Source: SAR116 cluster bacterium AG-355-O21 (GTDB taxonomy: Bacteria; Pseudomonadota; Alphaproteobacteria; Thalassobaculales; Thalassobaculaceae). Taken from it: a stretch of DNA of 64,000 nt. Position numbers and translations under genes: made by a program. Location: the NCBI GenBank assembly GCA_003280605.1, contig QCEM01000001.1, forward strand, positions 62,001-126,000. Direction: 5' to 3'. Positions 54,213 through 64,000 of the stretch are shown here, piece by piece. The notes below the pieces were generated by a model. The model was given only the letters and a program-made list of their open reading frames with translations. It did not search any database and was not told the DNA's origin. How positions within the stretch are numbered: position 1 is the first letter of the stretch; each line of letters begins with the position of its first letter.

Positions 54213-55130
54213 ATGAACTGGCTGACCAATTCGGTCTTACCGAAAATCAAAGCCTTGGTGCAGGCCCGCGAGGTACCTGACAATCTTTGGCATAAATGTG
54301 TCAACTGCGGGCAGATGATTTTTCACCGTGAACTTGAAGATAATCTAAATGTTTGCCCGCATTGTCATCACCATGGCCGGATAAGTGCCGAACGACGCTT
54401 AGAACTGCTGTTTGACGATGGCCTTTATAAGACCCTTGAATTGGCGAAATCTGTCGCCGACCCCTTAAAATTCCGTGATCGTAAGCGCTATAGTGAGCGC
54501 TTAAAGGAAGCCCAGGGGAAAACCAAACGCAGCGATGCGATTATCGTCGCCGAAGGCCTGATCGGTGACCGTAAAACCATTGTCGCGGTTTTTGATTTCA
54601 GCTTCATGGGCGGCTCTATGGGGGTTGCTGTTGGTAATGCCCTGGTGTTGGCCAGCGAAGCTGCCGTCGCCGCCGGTGCGCCCTTGATCGCCTTCCCTGC
54701 CTCCGGCGGTGCCCGCATGCAGGAAGGCATTCTGTCGCTGATGCAAATGCCGCGAACCGTCCTTGCCGTGGAGGCCGTCAAAGAGGCGCGTCTGCCCTTT
54801 ATCGTGGTTTTGACAGACCCGACAACCGGTGGCGTGACGGCATCTTTTGCGATGATCGGTGATCTGCATCTGGCCGAACCGGGGGCGATTATCGGTTTCG
54901 CCGGACAACGGGTGATTAAAGATATCATTCGTGAGGATTTACCGGAAGGTTTTCAGCGTTCCGAATACCTGCTTGAGCATGGCATGATTGATATGGTGGT
55001 CGAGCGTGCTGACCTGCGCGATACCCTGATCAGGGTGCTTGGCTTACTCACCGACCGCCATGATCCGCAGGCACAAACGGCGCTTCCCGGCCCGACCGAG
55101 CATGGCGGCACAGCCGCCAACCCTGGCTAA
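54213..55130 (+). CDS. accD: Acetyl-CoA carboxylase carboxyltransferase subunit beta
   Basis: LWHKCVNCGQMIFHRELEDNLNVCPHCHHHGRIS zinc ribbon; FDFSFMGGSMGVAVGNAL. Confidence 0.97.
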   Translation: MNWLTNSVLPKIKALVQAREVPDNLWHKCVNCGQMIFHRELEDNLNVCPHCHHHGRISAERRLELLFDDGLYKTLELAKSVADPLKFRDRKRYSERLKEAQGKTKRSDAIIVAEGLIGDRKTIVAVFDFSFMGGSMGVAVGNALVLASEAAVAAGAPLIAFPASGGARMQEGILSLMQMPRTVLAVEAVKEARLPFIVVLTDPTTGGVTASFAMIGDLHLAEPGAIIGFAGQRVIKDIIREDLPEGFQRSEYLLEHGMIDMVVERADLRDTLIRVLGLLTDRHDPQAQTALPGPTEHGGTAANPG

Positions 55131-55154
55131 ACAGCCATTTCAGGGGGCAATGCG

Positions 55155-56513
55155 TTGACCGATTCCGCAGCACGTCTGGCCGCCGCTGAAACCGATAAAA
55201 TCCTTCAACGGCTGCTCTCGCTGCATCCCAAAAAAATCGACTTAAATTTAGATCGGATGTGGCGAATCCTTGGGCTTCTTGGCAATCCTGAGCAGCATTT
55301 ACCACCTGTTATTCATATCGCCGGCACCAATGGCAAAGGGTCGACACTGGCTTTCATTCGGGCTTTGGCGGAAGCCAGCGGCTTGCGCAGCCATGCTTAT
55401 ATTTCACCGCATCTGGTGCGCTTTAATGAGCGCATTGAATTGGCAGGAAAAGCCATTGACGATGCAGCACTGGAGCAGCTCTTAGACCGCTGTGAGCGGC
55501 GTAATGACGGCGTTCCGATTACCTTTTTTGAGATCACCACGGCTGCTGCATTGGTGGCATTTTCAGAAACGCCGGGCGACCTATTGATCTTAGAAACAGG
55601 TTTAGGCGGACGTTTAGATTCAACCAATGTGGTCGCCAAACCTGCCGTTTCGGTGATTACGCCGATTTCCATTGATCACCAACACTTCCTTGGCCAAGAG
55701 TTGGCCGATATCGCCTTTGCTAAGGCCGGCATCTTGCGCCCCGATGTCCCGGCGGTGATTGCCCCGCAACCTGCCGCCGCCATGGCCGTCATCACCGCCG
55801 AAGCTGAGCGCCTTGGCACGCCACTTTATCTCTATGGCCGCGACTGGACCGCCCACCGTGATGATCATGGCCTTCACTTCACCTGGGGTGCGGCCGACCG
55901 GCAGCGGCAACACCATCTGCCGCAGCCAAGCCTTATCGGTGTCCATCAAGCCATCAACGCAGGCTGTGCCTTAGCTGCGGTGCATGCTTTTGAGGTAACC
56001 AGGCAAGCGACACAGCCAGGCTTTCATCTTGATCACACAGCATTGGCCGCAGGCGTGACCAAAGCACGCTGGCCGGCCCGCCTGCAAGCGTTGACCGGCG
56101 GGCCGCTGCTCTCTGAGCTGCCGGACGGAATCGATATTTGGCTTGACGGCGGTCACAACGCCGGCGGCGCAGCGGTGATTGGCGAGCAAATCAAAGCTTG
56201 GCAGCAAGCCCAGCCTGAACGGCCGGTGGCGGTCATTTACGGCACCCTCAACAGCCACGATCCAGCAGCTTTTTTTAGCGCCCTGGCGGCACCACTGGCG
56301 GCGATTAAAAGCGTCACAATCCCGGATCAGGAAAACGCCCTTGATGGCGCTGCCATCGGCGCCCAGCTTGCAGCCTCGGCGTTGCCGGTGGAAACCGCCG
56401 CCTCTGTCGGCGAAGCCGTGCGTGATCTGACGGCAAGGTTTCCAGATGGGGTGCGGATTTTAATTTGTGGCTCGCTTTATTTGGCCGGTCACATCCTCGC
56501 AAGCCATCGATAA
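55155..56513 (+). CDS. folC: Folylpolyglutamate/dihydrofolate synthase
   Basis: HIAGTNGKGSTLAFIRALAEASGLRSHAYISPHLVRFNERIEL. Confidence 0.95.
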   Translation: MTDSAARLAAAETDKILQRLLSLHPKKIDLNLDRMWRILGLLGNPEQHLPPVIHIAGTNGKGSTLAFIRALAEASGLRSHAYISPHLVRFNERIELAGKAIDDAALEQLLDRCERRNDGVPITFFEITTAAALVAFSETPGDLLILETGLGGRLDSTNVVAKPAVSVITPISIDHQHFLGQELADIAFAKAGILRPDVPAVIAPQPAAAMAVITAEAERLGTPLYLYGRDWTAHRDDHGLHFTWGAADRQRQHHLPQPSLIGVHQAINAGCALAAVHAFEVTRQATQPGFHLDHTALAAGVTKARWPARLQALTGGPLLSELPDGIDIWLDGGHNAGGAAVIGEQIKAWQQAQPERPVAVIYGTLNSHDPAAFFSALAAPLAAIKSVTIPDQENALDGAAIGAQLAASALPVETAASVGEAVRDLTARFPDGVRILICGSLYLAGHILASHR

Positions 56514-56539
56514 AAAAACGCGCCGCAAAATGCGGCGCG
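56512..56539 (-). terminator. Rho-independent terminator for trxA (between convergent folC and trxA)
   Basis: Minus-strand stem CGCGCCGCA-TTT-TGCGGCGCG followed by TTTTTTT; 9-bp stem. Confidence 0.85.
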
Positions 56540-56567
56540 CTCGTGATTTTTCAAGCAATCAATTCGG

Positions 56568-56894
56568 TCAGAGGACAGAGTCAATCCAATCTTTCAATTG
56601 GGTTTTCGGCAATGCACCAATCTTCGTTGCCGCCAGCTCGCCATCTTTGAACAACATCAATGTTGGAATACCACGTACCCCAAATTGCTGCGGCGTTTTT
56701 GGATTATCGTCGATGTTCAGTTTTGCGATGGTGAGTTCTGCCGCCATTTCACCTGCAATTTCCTCCAATGCCGGTGCAATGGTTTTGCACGGACCGCACC
56801 ATTCGGCCCAAAAATCGACTAAAACGGGCTTTGATGACTGCAGCACGTCATCTGAGAAATTATCGTCGGTAACAGGTAAAGTGGACATCCACAT
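56568..56894 (-). CDS. trxA: Thioredoxin
   Basis: [29 protein letters not shown]. Confidence 0.97.
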   Translation of the reverse strand: MWMSTLPVTDDNFSDDVLQSSKPVLVDFWAEWCGPCKTIAPALEEIAGEMAAELTIAKLNIDDNPKTPQQFGVRGIPTLMLFKDGELAATKIGALPKTQLKDWIDSVL

Positions 56895-57051
56895 CTCCTT
56901 AAATTTAATTCAGCGCACGCCCGCCTAGGCACTCACCCGGCGCACTGTGCCGCCAATAGTTCGGGTGAACTCTATGAAGGCCAACATGGGGCGTCAAGGG
57001 ACCTCAATTAAGATGCTGTTTGGCATTGCATTTTTTCCAAAATGGCGTTGA

Positions 57052-60000
57052 TTACCGAAGCCCCATATCAAGAATCTCGTCATTGACCCGCATCAGTCGC
57101 GGTCCGTCAGTCCATAAAAGATAGCATTCCACCGGGCGGTCTTGGTAGAGCTGGGCGACAAGGTCACGATAGCCACGCAACTGCGCGCGATAGGCTGCAG
57201 GCACGTCATCAACCGCTGCCGGTGCCGGCCGGTTGGTCTTATAATCTAAGATCACAACACGCGTATCGAAAACCGCTAACCGATCAATTTGACCGGCAAC
57301 AGTGACAGCCGACGGCCCCTGCCCAATTTGCCCAACAATCGGCACTTCCGCGCGTGATTGCGGCCCAAAAAAAGCGCCGTGATCAGGATTATCCAGCACC
57401 GCCATAACCTCCCTCAAGAAATCTCCTTGCTGGCGATCAAGCAGGCCATGAACAGGTCGTGCCAAAATCTCTTTGGCAACCGGCCGCCGCTGCTCCACCG
57501 GCAGTTCCGGCAGCACTTGCAATAACTTATGGATTAACAAACCGCGTTTAAACCGATCCCCGTCGGCCGTCGCTAATGGTGAGCGGACCGGCGGCTCCTC
57601 GGCGCTTGGCCGCGACGGTGTAAGTGGCCGGCTCGGCCAGGGCTCGGGGGCAGGTGGCACGCTGAAATGCGGCGGCACTGCAGCGCTGTCAGGGGGCATG
57701 GCTCGCGGCTGGGCGGGGCCGGCCGGCAGGACGTTAATGGGCTGATCTGCCAGCCGCCAAAGCACCTGCCCGGGCACGGCCGCTGCGGTCGGCGCAGCAG
57801 CGGCGTCAGGCGTATCGTGCGCGGCGCCGTCAACAGCTTCGACAGCCTGTTGCAAACCATGCGCAATCGCATCATACCAGCTATCGCTTGAGCGCTGTTT
57901 ACCATGCCAACCGCAGATATATAAGCGGTCCTCAGCGCGGGTCATGGCAACGTAAAGTAGGCGTCGATATTCTGCCATTTGCGCACGCCGTGCCGCCTTT
58001 CGGCAGGCAGATGAACGGGGGTCATCATGCTCACTGCGGGCTGGCCAAAGCAGTAAATCGGCTTCTCCCGGCGGTTTGTCCCAAAGTAAACGCGGCGTGG
58101 ATTTTGGCACCTGCATGGTGTCGGGCAAAAACACCACTGGGGCCTGCAACCCCTTGGAGCCATGCACAGTCATGATGCGCACCCGATCGCCGGCGTCGGC
58201 ATCGAGATCGCGTTTAACCTCAAATTCCGCACTTGCCAGCCACCGCAAAAAGCCTTGTAAGGATGGCACATGGCCTTGCTCATAGGCCAAAGCTTGACTG
58301 AGAAATTCATCAATTGGATCCAGTGCATCGGCACCGAGGCGGGCCAAGATATTGCGCCTGCCTGTGGCGGCTAAAATGCCGGCGAACAGCTCATGCGGCG
58401 GGCATTGATCGGCCTGTGACAACCATTCTAACAGTCGCCTATCGGCCGCCGCCCAGCTATCCCGCTCGCTGCTGCGGCGGCGCAGTTCACGCCACAGCCC
58501 AGGTTCTTGGCGTTGCCAAGCAAGATCAAATAAATCGCCCTCACTCATGCCAATTAACGGGCTTTTGAGCACCGTTGCCAGGGTAAGATCATCCTCCGGC
58601 AGCAGCAAAAACTCGCCCAGCGCGATCAAATCCATGACCGCAAGCTGATCGGTTAAAATCATCCGATCAACCCCGGCAACGGCAATTCCCTGCCGCTTGA
58701 AGGCCCGCGATAACGCTTCAACCAAAGGATCACGGCGGCGCACTAAAATCATGATATCGCCGGCAGATATCGGCCGCCCGGTTGCCGGTAAATGTTCCCC
58801 TTGGTCAATCCAAAGCCGCACGTGCGCCGCGATCTGGGTAGCCAGTTGGATACGCGGATCAGCTTCTGTTATTTGCCGCTCAGGAGGGGCCCAAGCGGCC
58901 GTATCGGCACTGCCATTGGCCATCACCGGCGACCAAATTTCAACCACCCCGGATGCTTCAGGGCGCGCCGACACATGCTGGATGGTCGCTTGCTCAAAGG
59001 CGCTTTCGCCGCCGCCTTGTCCAAGCGCCGGATCAACAACACCTGCAGCCATGTCAGGGTTGCTGAAAACAGCATCCACGGCCGCTAAGATTGCCGGCGC
59101 CGAGCGAAATGAGATGTTCATCGGGACATCGTCCCAGGCGCCGCCGGCATCCTGCACGGCTGCTGCAAAATATTGCCGCATCGCATGAAATCCGGCCGGG
59201 TCGGCACCCTGAAAACTAAAGATCGACTGTTTGACGTCACCAACCGCAAAAACAGTTCGCGGCGGCGCATCCGAGGTCCACGGGCGATCAAAAAAAGCTT
59301 CCGCCAGTTTGGTGATGATGTCCCATTGAGCCGGATTTGTATCCTGCGCCTCATCCACCAAAATATGGTCGATGCCGCCATCTAATTTATACAACACCCA
59401 AGATGGCCCGCCCGGGCGATTTAATAACTGCCGGGTGCGCAGAATTAAATCGTCATAATCCAACCGATCGCGCGACCGTTTGGCGCGCGCGTAATGCCTT
59501 AAAACCGCGTGACCAAGGTCAATCAACGCGGCGCTGGAACGCGCAACCAGCTGTGCGTTGAAGCGGGCATTGACAGCCAGGAGCTGACGGCATTCAGTTT
59601 CTACGATTTGCAACAATTGTGGTTGGCGTTCAGCTGTTGCTTTGGTGACAAGGGTGCTCCGTGGTTCACCTTTGGCGGTCAGAAAAAGGTTCTGATAGGC
59701 GGCATAACGGGCCCGCCGGCTTGCCTCATCTGCTGCCAGCCAGTCTTTTAAAATTCCGCCGCGACCCTGCTCGCCTTTACTGCCGTCAAGCCAGCCGGCC
59801 GATAACGCCGCCAAATCGCCGCTGCGGGCCGCAATCCCGGCAACAAAACCACTGATCACATCGCTTGGGGTTATACTTGGGTCGGCGCCAAGGCGGCGAT
59901 AGATCGCCGCTGCCGCAGCTGCCGGCCCGCCATAGCCGGTAATCATCGCTTCAAATTTATCGCGCGCACCGATCAGATCACGAATGAGATCGCTGAAGGT

Positions 60001-60612
60001 GCCCTCGGAGGCGCCGTCATTAATGACCGCCAGGGCCGCCGCCAAGGCCGGCTCACGACCGGTTCGTGCCTGCGTTAACACAAGATCACTGGCCGCTAAC
60101 GTCAGCTCGGCCGAACTCAGCGGATCAAGCACCTCAAATTGCGGTGAAACCCCCGCCTCTAGGGGAAAGCGCCGCAAAATAGATTGGCAAAACCCATGCA
60201 CAGTTTGAATTTTCATGCCGCCCGGTACATCTAAAATGCCGGCAAATAAGCGCCGTGCCAGCAGCAATTCATCCTGATGCGCTTGCCGGCCCAAAAGTTC
60301 TGATACCGCGCGCCCAAGGGTGTCATCGTCGATCACGGCCCATTCAGCCAACCGGCTTGTAATCCGGCCCGACATTTCAGCAGCGGCGGCCTTTGTAAAG
60401 GTCAGGCATAATAAATGCCCAGGATCGGTGCCTGCCAGTAACAACGACAGCACCCGGTCGGTCAGAACTTTGGTTTTGCCGGAGCCGGCCGATGCGGCCA
60501 CCCAAGCCGACCGATCGGCGGCGGCGGCGCGGCGCTGCGCCCGATCCGCAACGGCGATGGGCAAGCTGTTGTCGGTGCTATCGGTGCTATCGGTAATCGC
60601 GCCCGGGCTCAT
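57052..60612 (-). CDS. addA: Double-strand break repair helicase AddA (UvrD-like, alphaproteobacterial type)
   Basis: AWVAASAGSGKTKVLTDRVLSLLLAGTDP; ILVDEAQDTNPAQWDIITKLAEAFF; C-terminal nuclease motif VVILDYKTNRP. Confidence 0.95.
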   Translation of the reverse strand: MSPGAITDSTDSTDNSLPIAVADRAQRRAAAADRSAWVAASAGSGKTKVLTDRVLSLLLAGTDPGHLLCLTFTKAAAAEMSGRITSRLAEWAVIDDDTLGRAVSELLGRQAHQDELLLARRLFAGILDVPGGMKIQTVHGFCQSILRRFPLEAGVSPQFEVLDPLSSAELTLAASDLVLTQARTGREPALAAALAVINDGASEGTFSDLIRDLIGARDKFEAMITGYGGPAAAAAAIYRRLGADPSITPSDVISGFVAGIAARSGDLAALSAGWLDGSKGEQGRGGILKDWLAADEASRRARYAAYQNLFLTAKGEPRSTLVTKATAERQPQLLQIVETECRQLLAVNARFNAQLVARSSAALIDLGHAVLRHYARAKRSRDRLDYDDLILRTRQLLNRPGGPSWVLYKLDGGIDHILVDEAQDTNPAQWDIITKLAEAFFDRPWTSDAPPRTVFAVGDVKQSIFSFQGADPAGFHAMRQYFAAAVQDAGGAWDDVPMNISFRSAPAILAAVDAVFSNPDMAAGVVDPALGQGGGESAFEQATIQHVSARPEASGVVEIWSPVMANGSADTAAWAPPERQITEADPRIQLATQIAAHVRLWIDQGEHLPATGRPISAGDIMILVRRRDPLVEALSRAFKRQGIAVAGVDRMILTDQLAVMDLIALGEFLLLPEDDLTLATVLKSPLIGMSEGDLFDLAWQRQEPGLWRELRRRSSERDSWAAADRRLLEWLSQADQCPPHELFAGILAATGRRNILARLGADALDPIDEFLSQALAYEQGHVPSLQGFLRWLASAEFEVKRDLDADAGDRVRIMTVHGSKGLQAPVVFLPDTMQVPKSTPRLLWDKPPGEADLLLWPARSEHDDPRSSACRKAARRAQMAEYRRLLYVAMTRAEDRLYICGWHGKQRSSDSWYDAIAHGLQQAVEAVDGAAHDTPDAAAAPTAAAVPGQVLWRLADQPINVLPAGPAQPRAMPPDSAAVPPHFSVPPAPEPWPSRPLTPSRPSAEEPPVRSPLATADGDRFKRGLLIHKLLQVLPELPVEQRRPVAKEILARPVHGLLDRQQGDFLREVMAVLDNPDHGAFFGPQSRAEVPIVGQIGQGPSAVTVAGQIDRLAVFDTRVVILDYKTNRPAPAAVDDVPAAYRAQLRGYRDLVAQLYQDRPVECYLLWTDGPRLMRVNDEILDMGLR

Positions 60613-63581
60613 CGCTCACTGCCCCACTCTTTGACCCGGGCAAGATGGCGATAATCTCCAAAGCGTGGCTCAGCCGCCGGGTTTGGGAGCGCCATAAACG
60701 GCGTTTCCGGATGCTCAAATGCGGTCAACAATGCTTGCAGCCCCTCCGTGGCATCGGAAATTAACGCCGTCACATCCTTTAAAGGGCGCACTTCCCCTGC
60801 CGGGCTCAGGCCCAATAAACGCCAATATTCTAAACCGACAATCTCATCTGCCGGCACCTCGGCGACGCCGCCGGCCATCAAAATCAGCGCCTCTAAAGGA
60901 AGTTGCGGTGACCAGCCTCGGGCAACATCGGCGCTGCTTGGCACATGGCCTGTTTTGTAATCAATGATCGCCAAACCGCCATCCAGACGGCGCTCGATAC
61001 GGTCAATCTTGGTTCGCAATTCAATACGCCGGCCGCCGGTTTCAATGTGCATACTGCCGCCGACCTCGCTCCAGATCCGCTCGAGCGCCTGTCGGCGGTT
61101 CTTTTCGACCCCAATAAACCAAGCCGCAATCCGCATGAACCGCGGCCACCAGAACGCCCAAACACCTGGGTTATCCGGCAAGTTCGCAAAAGCTAAGCGA
61201 CCCATTTCAAGCAATTGCTGATAACCATCAAGGGGAATTTCATGTGGATATTTACTGACAAATTGATCCAGCACATGATGAATGATCGTGCCGCGATCAG
61301 CAGCGCCCGGGTCGGCGTCCAAGGGCTCAAGCCGCTTTAGGTTTAAAATGCGGCGTGCATAAATTGCGTAGGGATCACGCAGTAAAGTTTCAATTTCAGT
61401 GACCGAGTAACGGCTTGGTCGGGCGGCCAGCGGCGGCGTTGGCGCCGGCGGCGCAACCCGCTGCTCAGTCTGCGGATGATCTAGGCCTTGCGCCCAGGCA
61501 ATCCAAACCGCACTTGCCTGCTGCGGTGAGGGCAGTTGTAACGCGGTGATGACGGCATCCAAACGCAGCAACCATCGCGACGGCTCACTTGGCGCACCCT
61601 CGACCCGTTGGGCTCGGGTTAAGACCACTTCGGGCGCTGCTGCCGCATTAATGAAATCATGCGCCGATAGGCCAATGCGCCGTTCCGGCGGCGGCAACCC
61701 AAAGGCCCGACGCATTGGCCTGCTCATCCATGGATCACCGCCAATGTCCGGCGGCATGCTGCCCTCATTCAAGCCGCCGATGACCATTAAATCATAGCTC
61801 TGCAAACGGGCTTCAAGCGGTCCGAGAATGGCCAATCGCGGATGCCGATCAAAACGGGGCCGGACCGCCCGCATGGCCATCAGTTGCGAAAAAATCTCCA
61901 CATATTGCGTTGCCGGTAGGGCTGAAAGCATTGCTGATACATCGAGCATTTCGGCGATTAAGCGTGCGCTTGCTTCCCCTGCATCGGCCCGCCAAAGGCG
62001 TGCCGCCCCGGTGTCTTGATCACTGGCCGCCAAGGCCTCCGCCAAAGCCACATGCGCGTTCACCGCATCACTTAAGCGCGCCGACGGGTCGGCTAAAACA
62101 GCTTGAAAAGCCAATACAGGGGCCGCCAATACAGCGTTTATGGCGGCCACCGGGCCATCCTCATCTGCAACCCGCGACAGCCCGGCGATGCCGGTCGCCG
62201 GCCGCGGGCCACGTAAAATTTGCCGCTCCATTTGGCGCACCAGCTGGCGAAAACGAGCTGGCGTGTGACCACCGGCCGCAAGCGGATGCTTCAATGCCGC
62301 CAGCAGATCAACCGGTGCCAGATCGGTTGTGACCATCTCGGCAACCAAACGCAAAAACGACCCCGGCACGCTGGCCGCCAGCGGCTCGCCGGCAGAATCG
62401 TCAATGTCGATATCCCAGCGCCGTAATTCCGATTTGACTCGCCGCGCCAGCTTCCGATCCGCGGTAATCAGCGCTGCCCGCCGCCCGGGCGTTTCCAGCG
62501 CTTCACGCAAATGCAGGGCGACAACTAAGGCCTCATTGCGTTCATCCGGACAATCAATGCGCATCAAATGATCCATCACTGGACCGGCGATTTGAGGTTT
62601 GGTTTCCGCCAGCCGCCGCCAACCTTCCGTCACCACAGCGGGCCGCAACGCCTCGGTCAGCAACTCAATCCGGGCACGGCGGGACGCCAGCGGCGGCGTC
62701 ACCAAGCCTAAGTGCGGCCACGGCTGCACCGCCTCCCGGCTCAGTTTCAATTGTTCTAAGAGCCGCGACATGCCATGGAAGGGATGGCTTGGGTCAGCGC
62801 TGATTGCGGTCCACACCTGATCATCCATTGTCACGTCCAGGCCCGGTAAAACAACCGCACCGGCAGGCAGCGCCAAGACCGCCGCCATGAGCCGAACTGT
62901 TGCCGGAACCGACCCTGTGGAACCGGCAATAATCACCGGCTCGCGCGGCGGCTGTTGGCGCCACGCTTCGGCCTGCTGCGTCATCATCGCGTTGCGCCAA
63001 GCGGCAGCATCAATGGCCCCGGTTTCAGCCAAAATCTCTGGCCAATGATGGGTGACGATTTGCAAAAATTGTAAGGTGATTTGCCAATGGTCGGCCAATT
63101 CATCGGGAACTAAATCAACAAAACCGTCGAAGCTGAGGCCTTCGGTATGAATCTGGTCAAGCAGGTCAGCCAGCGCTTCGGCCAGGCGAAGCGCTTGATC
63201 AAACGCCATTGGACCGTCAGTTTCAGCGTGTCCGGGGCGGCCCATTTTGACGATGAGTTGCGCCAATCGAAACTGCCGCTGAAGCGGCCCAATCGGCGGC
63301 GGCAATGCGGCCTGCCCGGTCAACGTCAGCAGACTGGGATCATCGTCATCACCGTCACCAAGCGCCCTGATCGTCGGCAACAGCATTGGCTGGCCGTCAC
63401 CAAGGCGCAAGAAGGCCTCACGCAGGGCCCGTGCCGCCCGCCGTGTCGGCACCAAAACAGTTGCCCGTGACAGGGCCAGAGGGTCGGCTTCAGCTTCGGC
63501 CCATAAGCCCGCAGCCAAAGCATCCACAAATGCATAGCCTGAGGGAATTGTGAACAACCGATGGGGGGCGAGGGCCTGCAT
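60609..63581 (-). CDS. addB: Double-strand break repair protein AddB
   Basis: VLVPTRRAARALREAFLRLGDGQPMLLPTIRALGDGDDD; MVIGGLNEGSMPPDIGGDPWMSRPMR; GLAIIDYKTGHVPSSADVARGWSPQLPLEALI; 4-bp overlap with addA. Confidence 0.95.
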   Translation of the reverse strand: MQALAPHRLFTIPSGYAFVDALAAGLWAEAEADPLALSRATVLVPTRRAARALREAFLRLGDGQPMLLPTIRALGDGDDDDPSLLTLTGQAALPPPIGPLQRQFRLAQLIVKMGRPGHAETDGPMAFDQALRLAEALADLLDQIHTEGLSFDGFVDLVPDELADHWQITLQFLQIVTHHWPEILAETGAIDAAAWRNAMMTQQAEAWRQQPPREPVIIAGSTGSVPATVRLMAAVLALPAGAVVLPGLDVTMDDQVWTAISADPSHPFHGMSRLLEQLKLSREAVQPWPHLGLVTPPLASRRARIELLTEALRPAVVTEGWRRLAETKPQIAGPVMDHLMRIDCPDERNEALVVALHLREALETPGRRAALITADRKLARRVKSELRRWDIDIDDSAGEPLAASVPGSFLRLVAEMVTTDLAPVDLLAALKHPLAAGGHTPARFRQLVRQMERQILRGPRPATGIAGLSRVADEDGPVAAINAVLAAPVLAFQAVLADPSARLSDAVNAHVALAEALAASDQDTGAARLWRADAGEASARLIAEMLDVSAMLSALPATQYVEIFSQLMAMRAVRPRFDRHPRLAILGPLEARLQSYDLMVIGGLNEGSMPPDIGGDPWMSRPMRRAFGLPPPERRIGLSAHDFINAAAAPEVVLTRAQRVEGAPSEPSRWLLRLDAVITALQLPSPQQASAVWIAWAQGLDHPQTEQRVAPPAPTPPLAARPSRYSVTEIETLLRDPYAIYARRILNLKRLEPLDADPGAADRGTIIHHVLDQFVSKYPHEIPLDGYQQLLEMGRLAFANLPDNPGVWAFWWPRFMRIAAWFIGVEKNRRQALERIWSEVGGSMHIETGGRRIELRTKIDRIERRLDGGLAIIDYKTGHVPSSADVARGWSPQLPLEALILMAGGVAEVPADEIVGLEYWRLLGLSPAGEVRPLKDVTALISDATEGLQALLTAFEHPETPFMALPNPAAEPRFGDYRHLARVKEWGSER

Positions 63582-63604
63582 AGGAATGATTCACCAAGGG
63601 CGAA

Positions 63605-64000
63605 TTAAAAATATGGCGTTGCCGGTTCATGGCCGCGTGCAAACATGCCATTGGCATGCGCCAAATCCTCCGGCCGACTAACATGATACCATAAACCGTC
63701 ATGGGCGATACCAAACAGCCGACCGGCTGCCTCGGCGCGGTCATACAGCACATTCAACGAAAACGCCCCGGCTGGACAATCGGCAAACAGTCGCGGGTGC
63801 AGAATCGACACGCCGATGTAGCAAAACCCGGCCACTTGGCGCTCGGCCCGACGGGTCAAACGGCCATCAGGCGACATCATGTAATCGCCGCGCTGGACCG
63901 AGCCAAAAACCCGCGCCAAAGGTTGCATCAATAACAGCACATCCATGGTGGCATCATCCCAGGCAGCGGCAACACGCTGCAGGGTATTTTTAATCCCATC
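63605..64000 (-). CDS. Nucleotidyltransferase, N-acetylmuramate alpha-1-phosphate uridylyltransferase (MurU)-like, 5' part beyond window
   Basis: Open frame runs off the window end (DGIKNTLQRVAAAWDDATMDVLLLMQPLARVFGSVQRGDYMMSPDGRLTRR...GFCYIGVSILHPRLF); adjacent to addB. Confidence 0.8.
   Translation of the reverse strand, partial: DGIKNTLQRVAAAWDDATMDVLLLMQPLARVFGSVQRGDYMMSPDGRLTRRAERQVAGFCYIGVSILHPRLFADCPAGAFSLNVLYDRAEAAGRLFGIAHDGLWYHVSRPEDLAHANGMFARGHEPATPYF

Overview
This 64-kb window looks like the chromosome of a Gram-negative alphaproteobacterium (inferred from gene content and order: tolQRAB-pal-cpoB-tilS-ftsH-folP-glmM, ruvCAB-ybgC, clpSA, trpBA-accD-folC-trxA-addAB-murU). Most of it is dense, ordinary housekeeping DNA. 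I saw no rRNA, tRNA, CRISPR array, transposase or prophage. The more accessory parts are: (i) an SBP plus two permeases of a peptide/nickel-type ABC importer with no ATPase genes beside them (1.9-5.5 kb); (ii) a 32-38 kb neighbourhood with a split ThDP decarboxylase of the sulfopyruvate/phosphonopyruvate type, a LysR regulator, a TauD-like dioxygenase, an MBL-fold hydrolase, a PCuAC copper chaperone and a phosphonoacetate hydrolase; (iii) a 40-43 kb minus-strand set with an orphan biotinyl carrier, an Lrp regulator, a second TauD-like dioxygenase and a PLP aminotransferase; (iv) a glycosyltransferase split by a frameshift exactly at a C9 tract. A second long homopolymer (G11 on the coding strand) sits just upstream of the likely aminotransferase start. 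The two tracts lie 2.7 kb apart and raise the possibility of phase-variable loci, although sequencing error is a serious alternative. I found no clear, entirely new multi-gene system. The best leads are the homopolymer tracts and the phosphonate/sulfonate-type neighbourhood. All family assignments come from reading the translations, not from database searches.
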